Origin: JBCFBK01 sp039679975
GTDB lineage: Bacteria; Bacteroidota; Bacteroidia; Bacteroidales; Prolixibacteraceae
DNA: 36,644 nt
Assembly (NCBI GenBank): GCA_039679975.1
Contig: JBDKTZ010000120.1
Span: 1 to 36,644, forward strand
Reading direction: 5' to 3'
In this document: piece by piece, positions 1-8,660 of the stretch
How the letters are laid out: every line of letters begins with the position of its first letter
Numbering within the stretch: position 1 is the stretch's first letter
Notes under the pieces: model-generated
The model's input: the letters and a program-made list of their open reading frames with translations, nothing else
Told to the model about the DNA's origin: nothing
Databases searched by the model: none
Translations under genes and position numbers: made by a program

Positions 1-692
1 TTCCCGGACTTCACAATCAGGTCTTTGATCCCGCCTACCAACGCAGTTACCTGTTTCCCGTTCCATTTGATCCATTCGCACCAGATCATACTCCCCCCGT
101 CGTGTGCGACTTCGAGAGGCGTATAACCATATTCCTTCTTAAACATTGAACAGGTGAGACTGTCATAGCTAAATCGCTGATTCACAGGAAAACGGATATA
201 ATCGAGATGAATACCGTCAATGTCATAAGCCAGCACCTTTGAAATGCGGTCCAGCCAGTACCTGCGAACTTCAGGCAAAGCCATGTTAAAGCCAGGATAA
301 AAAGTACTGTCCATGTTTTGTATCAGCCATCCCGGATGTTCAATCATCTCCTTCTCAAGACTGATCTCATGACCCGGATAAAAAATCGGGTGAATTTTAA
401 TCGCCCGTTTGTGCCCTTCTTCAATGAGCACCCCCAGATAATCCCATCCCAGATGATGTTCGTCCATCAGAGTATTGTAGCAGAACAAATTATTGATCCC
501 AATGTCCTTGTAAGAATCAAATAAAGCAGAGATCTGCTTACGGGCTGTTCCTTCATTTCTGTCGAATAAACTCGTATGAAGCCAGATTGCCCTTACTTCG
601 TTTTGCTCTTTCTGTTCCTGATTACAGTCCCAGTTTAAAACCGCCAGAATGAGTGCAGCACTGACCAGCAAAGCAAATTTAATATGTATCAT
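1..692 (-). CDS. GHL10-family glycoside hydrolase-like protein, 3' end outside window
   Basis: The reading frame is open from the ATG at 692 to the left edge, giving the first 230 residues. A hydrophobic leader (residues 5-19) precedes a Cys at 23 in a poor lipobox (LNWDC), so it may be an envelope lipoprotein. The mature part starts EVRAIWLHTSLF, has a barrel-like pattern, and carries DGIHLDYIRFP at 159-169, the signature of the GHL10/DUF187 family, with Asp164 as likely catalytic acid. The characterised relative is E. coli DigH (YddW), an outer-membrane lipoprotein that cleaves denuded peptidoglycan glycan strands. The substrate here is not shown by the sequence. It lies 41 bp downstream of the MORN gene on the same strand and may be co-transcribed with it. 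Confidence 0.85.
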   Translation of the reverse strand, partial: MIHIKFALLVSAALILAVLNWDCNQEQKEQNEVRAIWLHTSLFDRNEGTARKQISALFDSYKDIGINNLFCYNTLMDEHHLGWDYLGVLIEEGHKRAIKIHPIFYPGHEISLEKEMIEHPGWLIQNMDSTFYPGFNMALPEVRRYWLDRISKVLAYDIDGIHLDYIRFPVNQRFSYDSLTCSMFKKEYGYTPLEVAHDGGSMIWCEWIKWNGKQVTALVGGIKDLIVKSG

Positions 693-733
693 TACGTATT
701 TTATTTTATACTTTTAACTGAACGCTTTTCCTT

Positions 734-1417
734 TTATTTTTTTGTTGCTACATCAATCGTGATCCTCCACATTCCGTTTTGATTGATCGTAAAATCAAAA
801 TAGTAGCTGTCTGCATTGACTTCTCCCCTAAAAGGAAAGATTATGGAATTCAAGGTTTTGGAGAAATCGGTTTTCGTAATATTTGCATAATGACCGATCA
901 GTTCCGTGACATTAAAACCAAAAACCGGTACGGGCTTGCTGTTTTCATTAAACACCACTTCGATCTGATTTTTTTCCTGACCTAAACGGGAAAACCGGAT
1001 GTTGACAATATTAATGCTTTTCTGATTTACTTTATAAGGAAACTTCTCCTGCCCGACGAACGTATTTTCCAACCAGTATCCTGTTATTATACTGTCTTTT
1101 GGTTCCATATTTATTGTCATAAGTCCATAACCGTCCCTGACTCCCTTTTTCCATTCTCCCTCGTAATTGTCTCCATTTTTCCAGGTATATTTCCCTTTAC
1201 CGTTCGGGTAACCCTTTTTGAATTCCCCTTCATATTGGTCAACACCTGTTGCTTTCCCCATCCCATCGGCTAACCCCTTTTTACATTCACCTTCATACGA
1301 TCCTGAAATTTCAGGGATCAATACGTGGCAGGTACCACTTCCCTGCCCGTTCATCACTGAAGTGGTTATTACGAAAAGCAGACAAGTCATACTTAACTTT
1401 ATGAATATTCTTGCCAT
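734..1417 (-). CDS. Secreted MORN-repeat protein
   Basis: 227 residues with an N-terminal signal peptide (about residues 1-26, ending near NGQGSG). Three MORN repeats follow at roughly residues 40-105, recognised by YEGECKKG, YEGEFKKGYPNGKGKY and YEGEWKKGVRDGYG, with a fourth degenerate one (GYWLENTFVG). The last 100 residues are beta-rich and match no domain I recognise. MORN repeats form beta-hairpin ladders involved in protein or lipid contact; no catalytic residues are visible. It is separated from susD by a strong terminator hairpin, so it is probably not part of the susCD transcript unless read-through occurs. It precedes the GHL10 gene. A specific role cannot be assigned. Confidence 0.8.
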   Translation of the reverse strand: MARIFIKLSMTCLLFVITTSVMNGQGSGTCHVLIPEISGSYEGECKKGLADGMGKATGVDQYEGEFKKGYPNGKGKYTWKNGDNYEGEWKKGVRDGYGLMTINMEPKDSIITGYWLENTFVGQEKFPYKVNQKSINIVNIRFSRLGQEKNQIEVVFNENSKPVPVFGFNVTELIGHYANITKTDFSKTLNSIIFPFRGEVNADSYYFDFTINQNGMWRITIDVATKK

Positions 1418-1505
1418 CTTGTAAATATTATTATTTCAAACATCAATTGCACGGGTTATTCTTCGACATGGATACACCGTCAAAAGGAACAGTGATCAAT
1501 GACCA

Positions 1506-1548
1506 AAGGAAGTCAGGATGCCTGTTAAACAGGCATCCTGACTTCCTT
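1506..1548 (-). terminator. Perfect 21-bp inverted repeat ending the susCD transcript
   Basis: Arms 1506-1526 and 1528-1548 are exact reverse complements separated by one base, and the right arm overlaps the susD stop codon (1547-1549). In RNA this is a very stable stem with a small TTTAA-type loop. On the minus strand it is followed by only a short T run (CCTTTGG), so termination may depend on stem strength, or the stem may mainly protect the 3' end of the susCD mRNA. Confidence 0.75.
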
Positions 1549-3046
1549 ATTTCGCATCCCACCACACTTTAGTGGTTCTCACATCAGCACCCTGTGCAGC
1601 CACCGCTGCATCGTAATTTGCCTTGTTCATCGTGACTTCCGTGCTGGGGTAGGTCATCCTCCCGGGTAGTTGACCACTTGTTATCCCCAGGGCAAGTTCA
1701 GGATCTTCGTTCCCTGTCCGTACCGGAACAACAGGATAACCGGTTCTTCTTACCACATTATAAGCCTCATAGTTATTTGTGACGCATGACAGCCACAATT
1801 GGGTGCATACTTTTCTGAAATTATCTTCCGTGTTCCCTGTTAAGGTGGCCTCAGGTTCGGTGGCCAGAAAGTGACTGATCTGGGCCTCGCTGACCCCCCA
1901 TTGTGCCATTGCCGCCCGGATCCCGTTCTGGTAATGCGTATTCGCACCCGACCCTCCTAAACTGTACAATACTGCTTCGGCCTTGAGAAAACAGACTTCG
2001 GAATAACATAACCAGTACGAAGGGATTGTCTTGGCGTACATGACCGGTTGCCATTTGGATATATCGCCATCGGCGATCAAAGCACGAGCGGCAGCAGTAA
2101 TACCGTTTGGCATACCTTCATAGTTACCCGAAGTGTTAGCAATGGCAAAGACCGGCAAACGGGGATCGTCGGTCGATTTCAGAAAATCGATCAACATCCT
2201 GCTGGGCCGGCAACTTTTCCCTTCATTTTGGAACGTTTCATACCATCCGCTGTAGAGGTAGGTCGAAGTGGCCTCAAAATTCCGGATCCTCGCGTTATCA
2301 TCATTGCTTTCCATAAGGGGTTTTCCCAGACAGGCCGTAATGGCTGTGGCGGCTCCCGAAGGGTCTGCGAACCTCATTCGCATGGCAAGCCGAAGCCTGA
2401 ATGAATTGGCAAACTTGATCCACTTATCCAATTTTCCGCCGTAGAAGGGATCTGCTGCGCCATATCCGTCCGCCTCATTTCCGGTCTCAAACACGTTAAT
2501 GCAATCACCCAGTCTGGTAATAATGTCATGATAGATGAACTCCTGGGTGTCGTACGCCGGAGTGATGATATCGCCCGAAAACCCTTTTCCCCCTTCCGTA
2601 TACGGAACGGACCCAAACAGATCGGTTAATTTTACATAAGTAATAAAAGAAACGATCTGAGCCATCGCGTTTCGGACGGCATTTGGGTTTGTGCCGCCTT
2701 CACCCGTGATCTTAACAAGGACACAGGCATTCCTTAATTCAGTCGAATAAAGATCGCGCCATACGAGGTCCTCATCATCCGTATCGGCATTGAAGTCATA
2801 ACGGTCTTCGGCATAAGGAGTTGAATACAGGTGAGACCAGGATCCCGTAAAAAAGATCTGTGTCCTGGAAAGAAGTTGCCTGGCCTCTGAGCATGACCAT
2901 TTAGCTGCATTAGTAAACAAATAATTATCAGGCATTTCCGTCAATGAATTTGAATTTTGATTAATATCTTCAAGTTCCTGACATGAAAAAAAGCATGTAC
3001 AAAAAAGAATTAAAATGATCTTAAAAGGAAATATTGTCCGTCTCAT
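1547..3046 (-). CDS. SusD/RagB-like surface glycan-binding lipoprotein
   Basis: 499 residues. The leader ends in a lipobox (CFFSC, Cys at about 22), expected for a lipoprotein exported to the cell surface. The sequence matches the SusD-like_2 / RagB class: NSLTEMPDNYLFTNAAKW near the start, an N-terminal TPR-type helical half, and SYWLCYSEVCFLKAEAVL in the second half, a typical SusD helix. In this family the protein caps the SusC barrel and binds the substrate. It starts 20 bp downstream of the SusC stop, so the two are one operon. The substrate cannot be read from sequence; this subclass is common in small, hybrid-sensor-free loci controlled by ECF/FecR pairs. No glycosidase follows before the terminator. 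Confidence 0.93.
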   Translation of the reverse strand: MRRTIFPFKIILILFCTCFFSCQELEDINQNSNSLTEMPDNYLFTNAAKWSCSEARQLLSRTQIFFTGSWSHLYSTPYAEDRYDFNADTDDEDLVWRDLYSTELRNACVLVKITGEGGTNPNAVRNAMAQIVSFITYVKLTDLFGSVPYTEGGKGFSGDIITPAYDTQEFIYHDIITRLGDCINVFETGNEADGYGAADPFYGGKLDKWIKFANSFRLRLAMRMRFADPSGAATAITACLGKPLMESNDDNARIRNFEATSTYLYSGWYETFQNEGKSCRPSRMLIDFLKSTDDPRLPVFAIANTSGNYEGMPNGITAAARALIADGDISKWQPVMYAKTIPSYWLCYSEVCFLKAEAVLYSLGGSGANTHYQNGIRAAMAQWGVSEAQISHFLATEPEATLTGNTEDNFRKVCTQLWLSCVTNNYEAYNVVRRTGYPVVPVRTGNEDPELALGITSGQLPGRMTYPSTEVTMNKANYDAAVAAQGADVRTTKVWWDAK

Positions 3047-3066
3047 TTTCTTGGATTTAAAATTGG

Positions 3067-6000
3067 CTAAAATGTCATTTTCACACTGAACCCGAGGCTT
3101 TTAGAGGTAGGCATGGCGTGCGATTCCACTCCGGCGCCATAATTTGAGCTGTTATAGGTACTTTCCGGATCATAATCCTTACTTTCCCGGTATAGAAAGA
3201 AGAGGTTTCTTCCCACCAGGGAAACTGAAGCTGTCTGGACGGGGGTCTTACTTAACCATCTTTTCGGTATCTCGTAATTGACCGCGACTTCCCTTAATTT
3301 GACAAACGAAGCATCCTGGATATATTCTTCGCCAATACCACGTCCGAAATAATCTTCAGGATTTATATAGATATTATTTTTCTCACCTGTCGAAACATAT
3401 TGGGACCCATTCTGTTCTGCGATGACACCATCGACCATATATCCTCCCGTAGCGGTCCATTCCGCCGGAGTCTTTCCGGCGCTTTCCCTGGCAGCCTCCG
3501 ATGCATACCATGCCGCACGGCCTTCAAGGGTTTCAACCGAGGTCCCGTATGCAGCCATATAGTATTTTGACAAGGAAAGGAATTCCCCTCCCATACGGAT
3601 ATCCAGTAATGCATACAATGACAGACCTTTATATGTCAGCGTATTACTGATACCTCCGGTCCAGTCCGGATTGAAATTCCCGATGAGCTGATAATTGCTT
3701 GTTGTTCCGTCATAAAGCGGAATTCCATTCGAATTAACCATCCGGTTACCTCGATCATCCCTCAGCCATTTTGCCCCGTATAAGTTACCGTAGGGTTCCC
3801 CTGGGCGGCACTCGACGCTTACCAGCCGGTCTGCACCTAACAGATAGGTATTAATACCTTCCATCAACTCAACGACTTCTGAATTATTCTTTGCATAGTT
3901 GAGTGAAATATCCCAGGAAAAGCTGGTACTTTTAACCGGTGATAGGGTCAGCAGCACTTCAAATCCGCTGTTTTTGATTTTCCCTGCATTCATCTTTCTG
4001 ACGTAAGCACCGGAAGCCCTTGAAATGGAAGCATCCAGTATTTGATTCTTTGTTTCCTGTGAATACCAGGTAAAATCAACACCGGCACGGTTATTAAACA
4101 ATCGCAGGTCAGCGCCAAATTCCCAGGAAGACGTCAGTTCAGGCTTTAAGTCCACTGCCGGGATCGTCGTTGAAGAAAGTGTTGCGGTGGGCTGACCGTC
4201 ATAGGAATCCGCATTGAATGAGTAATAAATCAAGGTTGAATATGGCGCTGTATCATTCCCTACTTTGGCCCAGGAAGCTCTGAACTTACAAAATGACAGG
4301 ATATCCGGATTGAAGCTATTGGTAAAAGCATCCGTAAGAATAAAGCTTGAAGTCACTGAAGGGTAAAAATAAGAGTTATTGTCAGCAGGTAACGCCGATG
4401 ACCAGTCGTTGCGTGCAGTCAGATCCACGAAAAAACAATTCCTGAATGAAACCTGTCCCATCCCGTAAAGGGACCGGATTTGTTTGTGTTGTTCATAATA
4501 ACCTGTACCATAATTGACTAAATTACTGATATGGTAAAAGTCGGGAACTTTAAACACCGTTCCGGATTGGTTGATGTAATTTAGCTTTTGATCATAGATA
4601 TTTCCGCCTGCACTCACACTCAGGCTAAAATCCTGCCCAATATCCTTTTTGGCTGTTAACAGAAAGTCGGTGTTGATTTCCTGCATGGTCCTTTTCTCCT
4701 GTGAAAGATTCCCGTTTGGATAGACCCTTGTTCCTTTAGCCCTGTAATACAGATATTTCCGGTCATACTTATCAATACCTGTACGGATCATCAGGTTCAG
4801 CCAATCCGTAAAATCATAATGAAGCGAAGCAAAACCAATGATCCGTTGAAGTTTCTCGGAGGTTCTTTGTTTGTTGACCGTCCAGTAAGGATTTCCCTTA
4901 TAGGTATCGGATGTCCAAAGATTTTCAACCCCCGTTGCGGTCACGTAATTCATTGCATCTACGGTTCTCACATTTCTGGGCATGACCGTCAGATTATAGG
5001 CGGGATTCCCCTGCATATCGCTCAGTTGAGGCCGGTTTATGACAGACTGATCCGTGTAGCTGATTTTTACATCTGAAGAAAATTTCTCCGATAATTTCGT
5101 CGTAGTCCTCAGATTTAACGTTTGCCTTCCAACATAGTTAGTGGGTTGGATACCCATGACATCGTCATTTGTAAAAGAGAATCTGGAGTTGATTTTTTCG
5201 TTTCCTCCGCTTAGAGCTACAGATGCCGAGGTTGTATGTCCTGTCTGATAAAAATCTTTCATATTATCCGGCTGCGGACTAAAGGCCTGTACATTTCCTG
5301 TCCAGTCCTTTACCTGCCGCCCTTCCATCTTCGGACCCCAGCTGCCGTCGACACCCGTCGATGTATAGGGAATGCCATCTGTCCCCTCAGGCAGCCTTCC
5401 GTCGGAACCCTGCCCGTAATTATTTTGCAGATCAGGAAAAAGCAAAGCGCTGTCCCAGGTATGGGATACATTCATGGTCACACCAATCCCCTTTCTGGCC
5501 TTGCCAGTTTTTGTGGTGATCAAAATGACACCGTTAGCTGCACGCGAGCCATAGAGCGCTGCCGCATTTGGGCCTTTCAGAATCGATATGGATTCAATAT
5601 CGGCCGGGTTTAACGTGGAAAGTACATCACCCTGGTCAATTCCCCCGTACCGGCCGGCTTCTCCCAATTGGGTATTGTCAACAGGCACTCCATCAACCAC
5701 ATATAACGGCGTATTGTTGCCGCTAAGCGACTTGTTCCCTCTGATCACGACACGAGAAGTACCTGCTGCGCCACTGGCATTACGGGAGATCTGGACGCCG
5801 GCCACTTTGCCGGAAAGGGTATTGATCACGTTGTTATCCTTTGTCCGCTCAATGTCTTCCGATCCGACCTGGGTGATCGAATACCCCAAAGCCTTTTTTT
5901 GCCGGGTGACACCAAAAGCAGTCACCACAACTTCTTCGACAGCCGTGACCTCTTCCTCCATGACTACACTGATATTCGTCGAATTACCTACCTCAATTTC

Positions 6001-6576
6001 CCGCGTTTTCATCCCCACAAATGAAAATATCAATACCGCGTCGCCCGGAACTCTTGAAAGTATATAATTCCCTGTCCTGTTTGATACAGTACCTTGTGCA
6101 GTTCCTTTAATAGCTACGGTTACACCCGGCAAAGGATATCCTGAAGGATCAGTGACGGTGCCACTGACCGTTCTGTCCTGCTGGGTCCCACCTATAACAG
6201 CATTTTCCTGTCCGGGAGGATTGATAATGATCAGGTTCTTCTCTGTAATAACATAACTAATGCCTTGATTGGCAAAAATCTCATTCAGAATATCGTCTAT
6301 ACTTTCCTGGTCGGCATGAATGTTGATCTTTCTGTCAATATCCAAACGTTCACTCTGTAACAGGAATTTGTACTTACTCTGTGCTTCAATCTGATTAAGA
6401 GCCTGGCGGATAGATACACCATTAAGGTTTAAAGACAACCTGGTTTGTTGAGAATAGACGCTTGCTGACATGTGAAATGTCAGCATAAAAACTAAAACGA
6501 AGGTCACTCGCATAATTCGCAATAGTTTTTTTAAATGAGGGCTTATAAATAGCCTCATTTTCAAGTTTTTTTTCAT
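3067..6576 (-). CDS. SusC/RagA TonB-dependent outer-membrane transporter with STN domain
   Basis: 1169 residues. In order: a signal peptide (to about residue 43, SVYSQ), an STN domain (about 47-120, LSLNLNGVSIRQALNQIEAQ), a carboxypeptidase-regulatory-like repeat (about 135-215, GTVTDPSGYPLPGVTVAIKG), a TonB-box-like segment (EEVVVTAFG), the plug (about 230-350, including PLYVVDGVPVDN), and a 22-strand-type barrel ending in an aromatic residue (SVKMTF). The STN domain is the part that contacts a FecR anti-sigma factor in FecA-type trans-envelope signalling, and a fecR/sigma pair lies directly upstream. The protein should import a SusD-captured oligomer using TonB energy and report substrate binding to FecR. 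Length is normal for the family. Confidence 0.95.
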   Translation of the reverse strand: MKKNLKMRLFISPHLKKLLRIMRVTFVLVFMLTFHMSASVYSQQTRLSLNLNGVSIRQALNQIEAQSKYKFLLQSERLDIDRKINIHADQESIDDILNEIFANQGISYVITEKNLIIINPPGQENAVIGGTQQDRTVSGTVTDPSGYPLPGVTVAIKGTAQGTVSNRTGNYILSRVPGDAVLIFSFVGMKTREIEVGNSTNISVVMEEEVTAVEEVVVTAFGVTRQKKALGYSITQVGSEDIERTKDNNVINTLSGKVAGVQISRNASGAAGTSRVVIRGNKSLSGNNTPLYVVDGVPVDNTQLGEAGRYGGIDQGDVLSTLNPADIESISILKGPNAAALYGSRAANGVILITTKTGKARKGIGVTMNVSHTWDSALLFPDLQNNYGQGSDGRLPEGTDGIPYTSTGVDGSWGPKMEGRQVKDWTGNVQAFSPQPDNMKDFYQTGHTTSASVALSGGNEKINSRFSFTNDDVMGIQPTNYVGRQTLNLRTTTKLSEKFSSDVKISYTDQSVINRPQLSDMQGNPAYNLTVMPRNVRTVDAMNYVTATGVENLWTSDTYKGNPYWTVNKQRTSEKLQRIIGFASLHYDFTDWLNLMIRTGIDKYDRKYLYYRAKGTRVYPNGNLSQEKRTMQEINTDFLLTAKKDIGQDFSLSVSAGGNIYDQKLNYINQSGTVFKVPDFYHISNLVNYGTGYYEQHKQIRSLYGMGQVSFRNCFFVDLTARNDWSSALPADNNSYFYPSVTSSFILTDAFTNSFNPDILSFCKFRASWAKVGNDTAPYSTLIYYSFNADSYDGQPTATLSSTTIPAVDLKPELTSSWEFGADLRLFNNRAGVDFTWYSQETKNQILDASISRASGAYVRKMNAGKIKNSGFEVLLTLSPVKSTSFSWDISLNYAKNNSEVVELMEGINTYLLGADRLVSVECRPGEPYGNLYGAKWLRDDRGNRMVNSNGIPLYDGTTSNYQLIGNFNPDWTGGISNTLTYKGLSLYALLDIRMGGEFLSLSKYYMAAYGTSVETLEGRAAWYASEAARESAGKTPAEWTATGGYMVDGVIAEQNGSQYVSTGEKNNIYINPEDYFGRGIGEEYIQDASFVKLREVAVNYEIPKRWLSKTPVQTASVSLVGRNLFFLYRESKDYDPESTYNSSNYGAGVESHAMPTSKSLGFSVKMTF

Positions 6577-6605
6577 AATTTTGTTTTGACTTTAGTTAAT
6601 AATTC

Positions 6606-6622
6606 CTAATGCGCTGCATTAG
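6606..6622 (-). promoter_or_regulatory. 17-bp perfect palindrome upstream of susC
   Basis: CTAATGC-GCT-GCATTAG, seven-base arms around a three-base centre, lies 30 bp upstream of the susC start codon (6576) and between it and the fecR 3' hairpin. No TAnnTTTG housekeeping promoter is visible in this gap, which fits recognition by the neighbouring ECF sigma factor. The palindrome could be an operator, an early 5'-UTR hairpin or part of the ECF promoter. The palindrome is seen directly; its role is inference. Confidence 0.45.
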
Positions 6623-6631
6623 AGTTATATT

Positions 6632-6661
6632 AAACGTCAGGTGTTCCACCACCTGACGTTT
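6632..6661 (-). terminator. Hairpin between fecR and susC
   Basis: Arms AAACGTCAGGTG (6632-6643) and CACCTGACGTTT (6650-6661) are perfect 12-bp complements around a six-base loop. The hairpin begins three bases after the fecR stop. On the minus strand the stem ends TTTAATAT, a weak T tract. It probably ends or attenuates the sigma-fecR transcript, separating it from susCD. On the plus strand the stem is followed by five T, but no plus-strand gene ends here. Confidence 0.65.
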
Positions 6662-6664
6662 TTA

Positions 6665-7645
6665 TTAGTCCCTGTATTTGATCGTATACTGATTACCCTC
6701 CTTTGAATATTTTAATCCGCTCGCGATCGAAATCGCATCCAATATTTCGGTGATATCTTCATCACTGAAAACGCCCGTATAATGCACCTTGTCTGCCAAA
6801 TTCTCAGGGATGAAAGAGACCTTTATCGTAAATTTCCGTTCCAGTTTTCTGCAAAGATCCCTGAGCGACTCATCATGAAGGTACATCTTATTCGACTTCC
6901 ATGCAGAATATTCTTCTGTATTGACCACGCTGATCCCAAATTCTGAAGTTCTTCTTTCATAATTAACCAGTTGTCCCTCGGCAATGTACAGTTCCTTTTT
7001 CCCTTCCTTATGAATGCTGATCTTTCCTGATGCAAGACACGTAAAAACAGATTCGTCATCCGGATAAGCGGAGACATTGAATTCTGTCCCGTAAACCTTA
7101 ATTTCAAAGTCATTAACATGAACAATAAACGGGTTCTCACTATGTCTGACTTCAAAAAATGCTTCTCCGCACAAATAAACTTTCCTGCTTTCCCGATCGT
7201 AATTTTCGTGATACCAAAATTTTGTTTTTGAATTCAACCACACCCGGGTGCTGTCGGGCAGGATGATCGCGGAACGGTTCCCCGTCTCGGTATCGAAAGC
7301 AATTGCTCGTTGACGCGGATCAAAATCAGCATCGCGGATGAATTCAAACAGACCCAACATCAACATAATCCCCGCTGCAATGCCCGTTATTGCAGTCATA
7401 AAATACCTTTTCCTTGTCCGTTTATTTTTGATGATCCACTTATCAAGTTCGTAAAATGACCGGACCGCATCGTACTTCCTGAAATATCCTATCTTTTCGG
7501 CTTCTTCCCAGATTTTTTTGTATTGATTGAATAAAGTTCGGTTTTCACCTTCTTCCATCATTTTCTGAAACAGGATCTTTTCATCGGGAGAAGCTGTTTC
7601 CGAAAGGATTGCAAAACTGATCTCAACTAAATCTTTCTCTTTCAC
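6665..7645 (-). CDS. FecR-type anti-sigma factor
   Basis: 326 residues. A cytoplasmic N-terminal helical part (about 1-78) is followed by one membrane segment (about 80-102, FMTAITGIAAGIMLMLGLFEF), a FecR domain (about 115-240, with RSAIILPDSTRVWLNSKT and GEAFFEVRH) and the C-terminal STN-like DUF4974 domain (about 255-322, VHYTGVFSDEDITEILDAI). This is the standard Bacteroidota architecture: the periplasmic part senses the STN domain of the partner SusC and the N-terminus holds the ECF sigma factor. It lies 68 bp downstream of the sigma gene and just upstream of susC, so the sigma-FecR-SusCD set is a complete trans-envelope regulatory unit. Confidence 0.93.
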   Translation of the reverse strand: MKEKDLVEISFAILSETASPDEKILFQKMMEEGENRTLFNQYKKIWEEAEKIGYFRKYDAVRSFYELDKWIIKNKRTRKRYFMTAITGIAAGIMLMLGLFEFIRDADFDPRQRAIAFDTETGNRSAIILPDSTRVWLNSKTKFWYHENYDRESRKVYLCGEAFFEVRHSENPFIVHVNDFEIKVYGTEFNVSAYPDDESVFTCLASGKISIHKEGKKELYIAEGQLVNYERRTSEFGISVVNTEEYSAWKSNKMYLHDESLRDLCRKLERKFTIKVSFIPENLADKVHYTGVFSDEDITEILDAISIASGLKYSKEGNQYTIKYRD

Positions 7646-7713
7646 TGATTATCTGTCTTTTACTTCTATGACAGTTCTGAAGGATGAAAGGTGTATGTGG
7701 CAATCAAAAAAAA

Positions 7714-8268
7714 TTAAAAATATTCCGGATAGGAAAACCGGAGACAGTCTCTGATCAATTTAAGCGCCTTATGGATCTGCGTCTTTACGGTGGCATGTGA
7801 GATATTCAGGTTTAAGGCGATCCTTTCCTGTTTGAGTTTATCAAACCGGCTTTGTACAAATGCTTCTTTACAGCGGAGAGGTAATTTTTCGATGCAATCG
7901 AACAAGTGATTTCTAAACTCTTCCTGCTCCAGTTCATCCGAATCGACTAAATTGCTTTTACTGTTGAAAAATCTGCTTGTGTACTTTTGCCTGGCAGATT
8001 CCGACTCCAGCCTGTTAAGGCTTCTGTTCCTGACAGCCGAGCACAGATAAGACCTGACAGATGTATTGACGATAAAATGCTTACGATTTTCCCATATCTT
8101 CACAAAAACTTCCTGGACGACGTCTTCAGAAATAAAACCATCTTTGACAAATTTGGCGGCGTAATTACAAAGGAATTGGAAATAACATTCATATAAACAC
8201 CTAAAGGCATCATAGTCTCCGGCTTTTATTTTATCAACAAGCAGCAGTTCTGACTGGTTAGTTTGCAT
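7714..8268 (-). CDS. ECF-type RNA polymerase sigma factor
   Basis: 184 residues with sigma region 2 (about 18-90, DAFRCLYECYFQFLCNYAAKF followed by EDVVQEVFVKIWENR) and region 4 (about 122-178, with the HTH in KQERIALNLNISHATVKTQIHKAL). This is the Bacteroidetes FecI-like class paired with FecR. It most likely drives the adjacent susCD operon when the SusC transporter is occupied. The ATG at 8268 gives the usual length of about 180 residues and places region 2 where expected. The gene lacks a visible housekeeping promoter in the AT-rich region upstream. Confidence 0.93.
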   Translation of the reverse strand: MQTNQSELLLVDKIKAGDYDAFRCLYECYFQFLCNYAAKFVKDGFISEDVVQEVFVKIWENRKHFIVNTSVRSYLCSAVRNRSLNRLESESARQKYTSRFFNSKSNLVDSDELEQEEFRNHLFDCIEKLPLRCKEAFVQSRFDKLKQERIALNLNISHATVKTQIHKALKLIRDCLRFSYPEYF

Positions 8269-8660
8269 GCCAATACATTCGTTTTGAGCTAAATAATTTG
8301 TAAAAATAGAGAAAAATTCCTGGAAAAAGAATATAAATTATTATCTTATAAGTCTTTAAAAGATTTTACGCCTTACAGAGAACAAAATTGCAAAAAAATC
8401 CCTTGCTCCCCAAGGAAAATGATGCATTTACCTGATGATAAAAATAATTCCTTTTTTACATCCAAGCGATATGATGCTCAAAAACATAAAACTCATCTTT
8501 TTTCCTGCCTAATTGGCTAATCCTGGTTTATTATGTTCTTTTGTTTAAAAGATAATCAACAAAACAGAAATATTGGCAAAATAATATTAATATAAGACAA
8601 ATCACGATAAAGCTTCTTGTTCTGTTTCCCGTAATTTTAAACGTTAATAATCACACACAC
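8269..8660. other. Divergent AT-rich intergenic region
   Basis: 392 bp between the sigma gene (minus) and the first aminotransferase gene (plus). It is clearly more AT-rich than the coding flanks, with many A and T runs. I found no TAnnTTTG box on either strand and no strong hairpin; the only small inverted repeat is CCTTG/CAAGG near 8402-8416. It must hold the promoters of both divergent transcripts, perhaps dependent on other sigma factors. No small ORF worth reporting. Confidence 0.6.
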
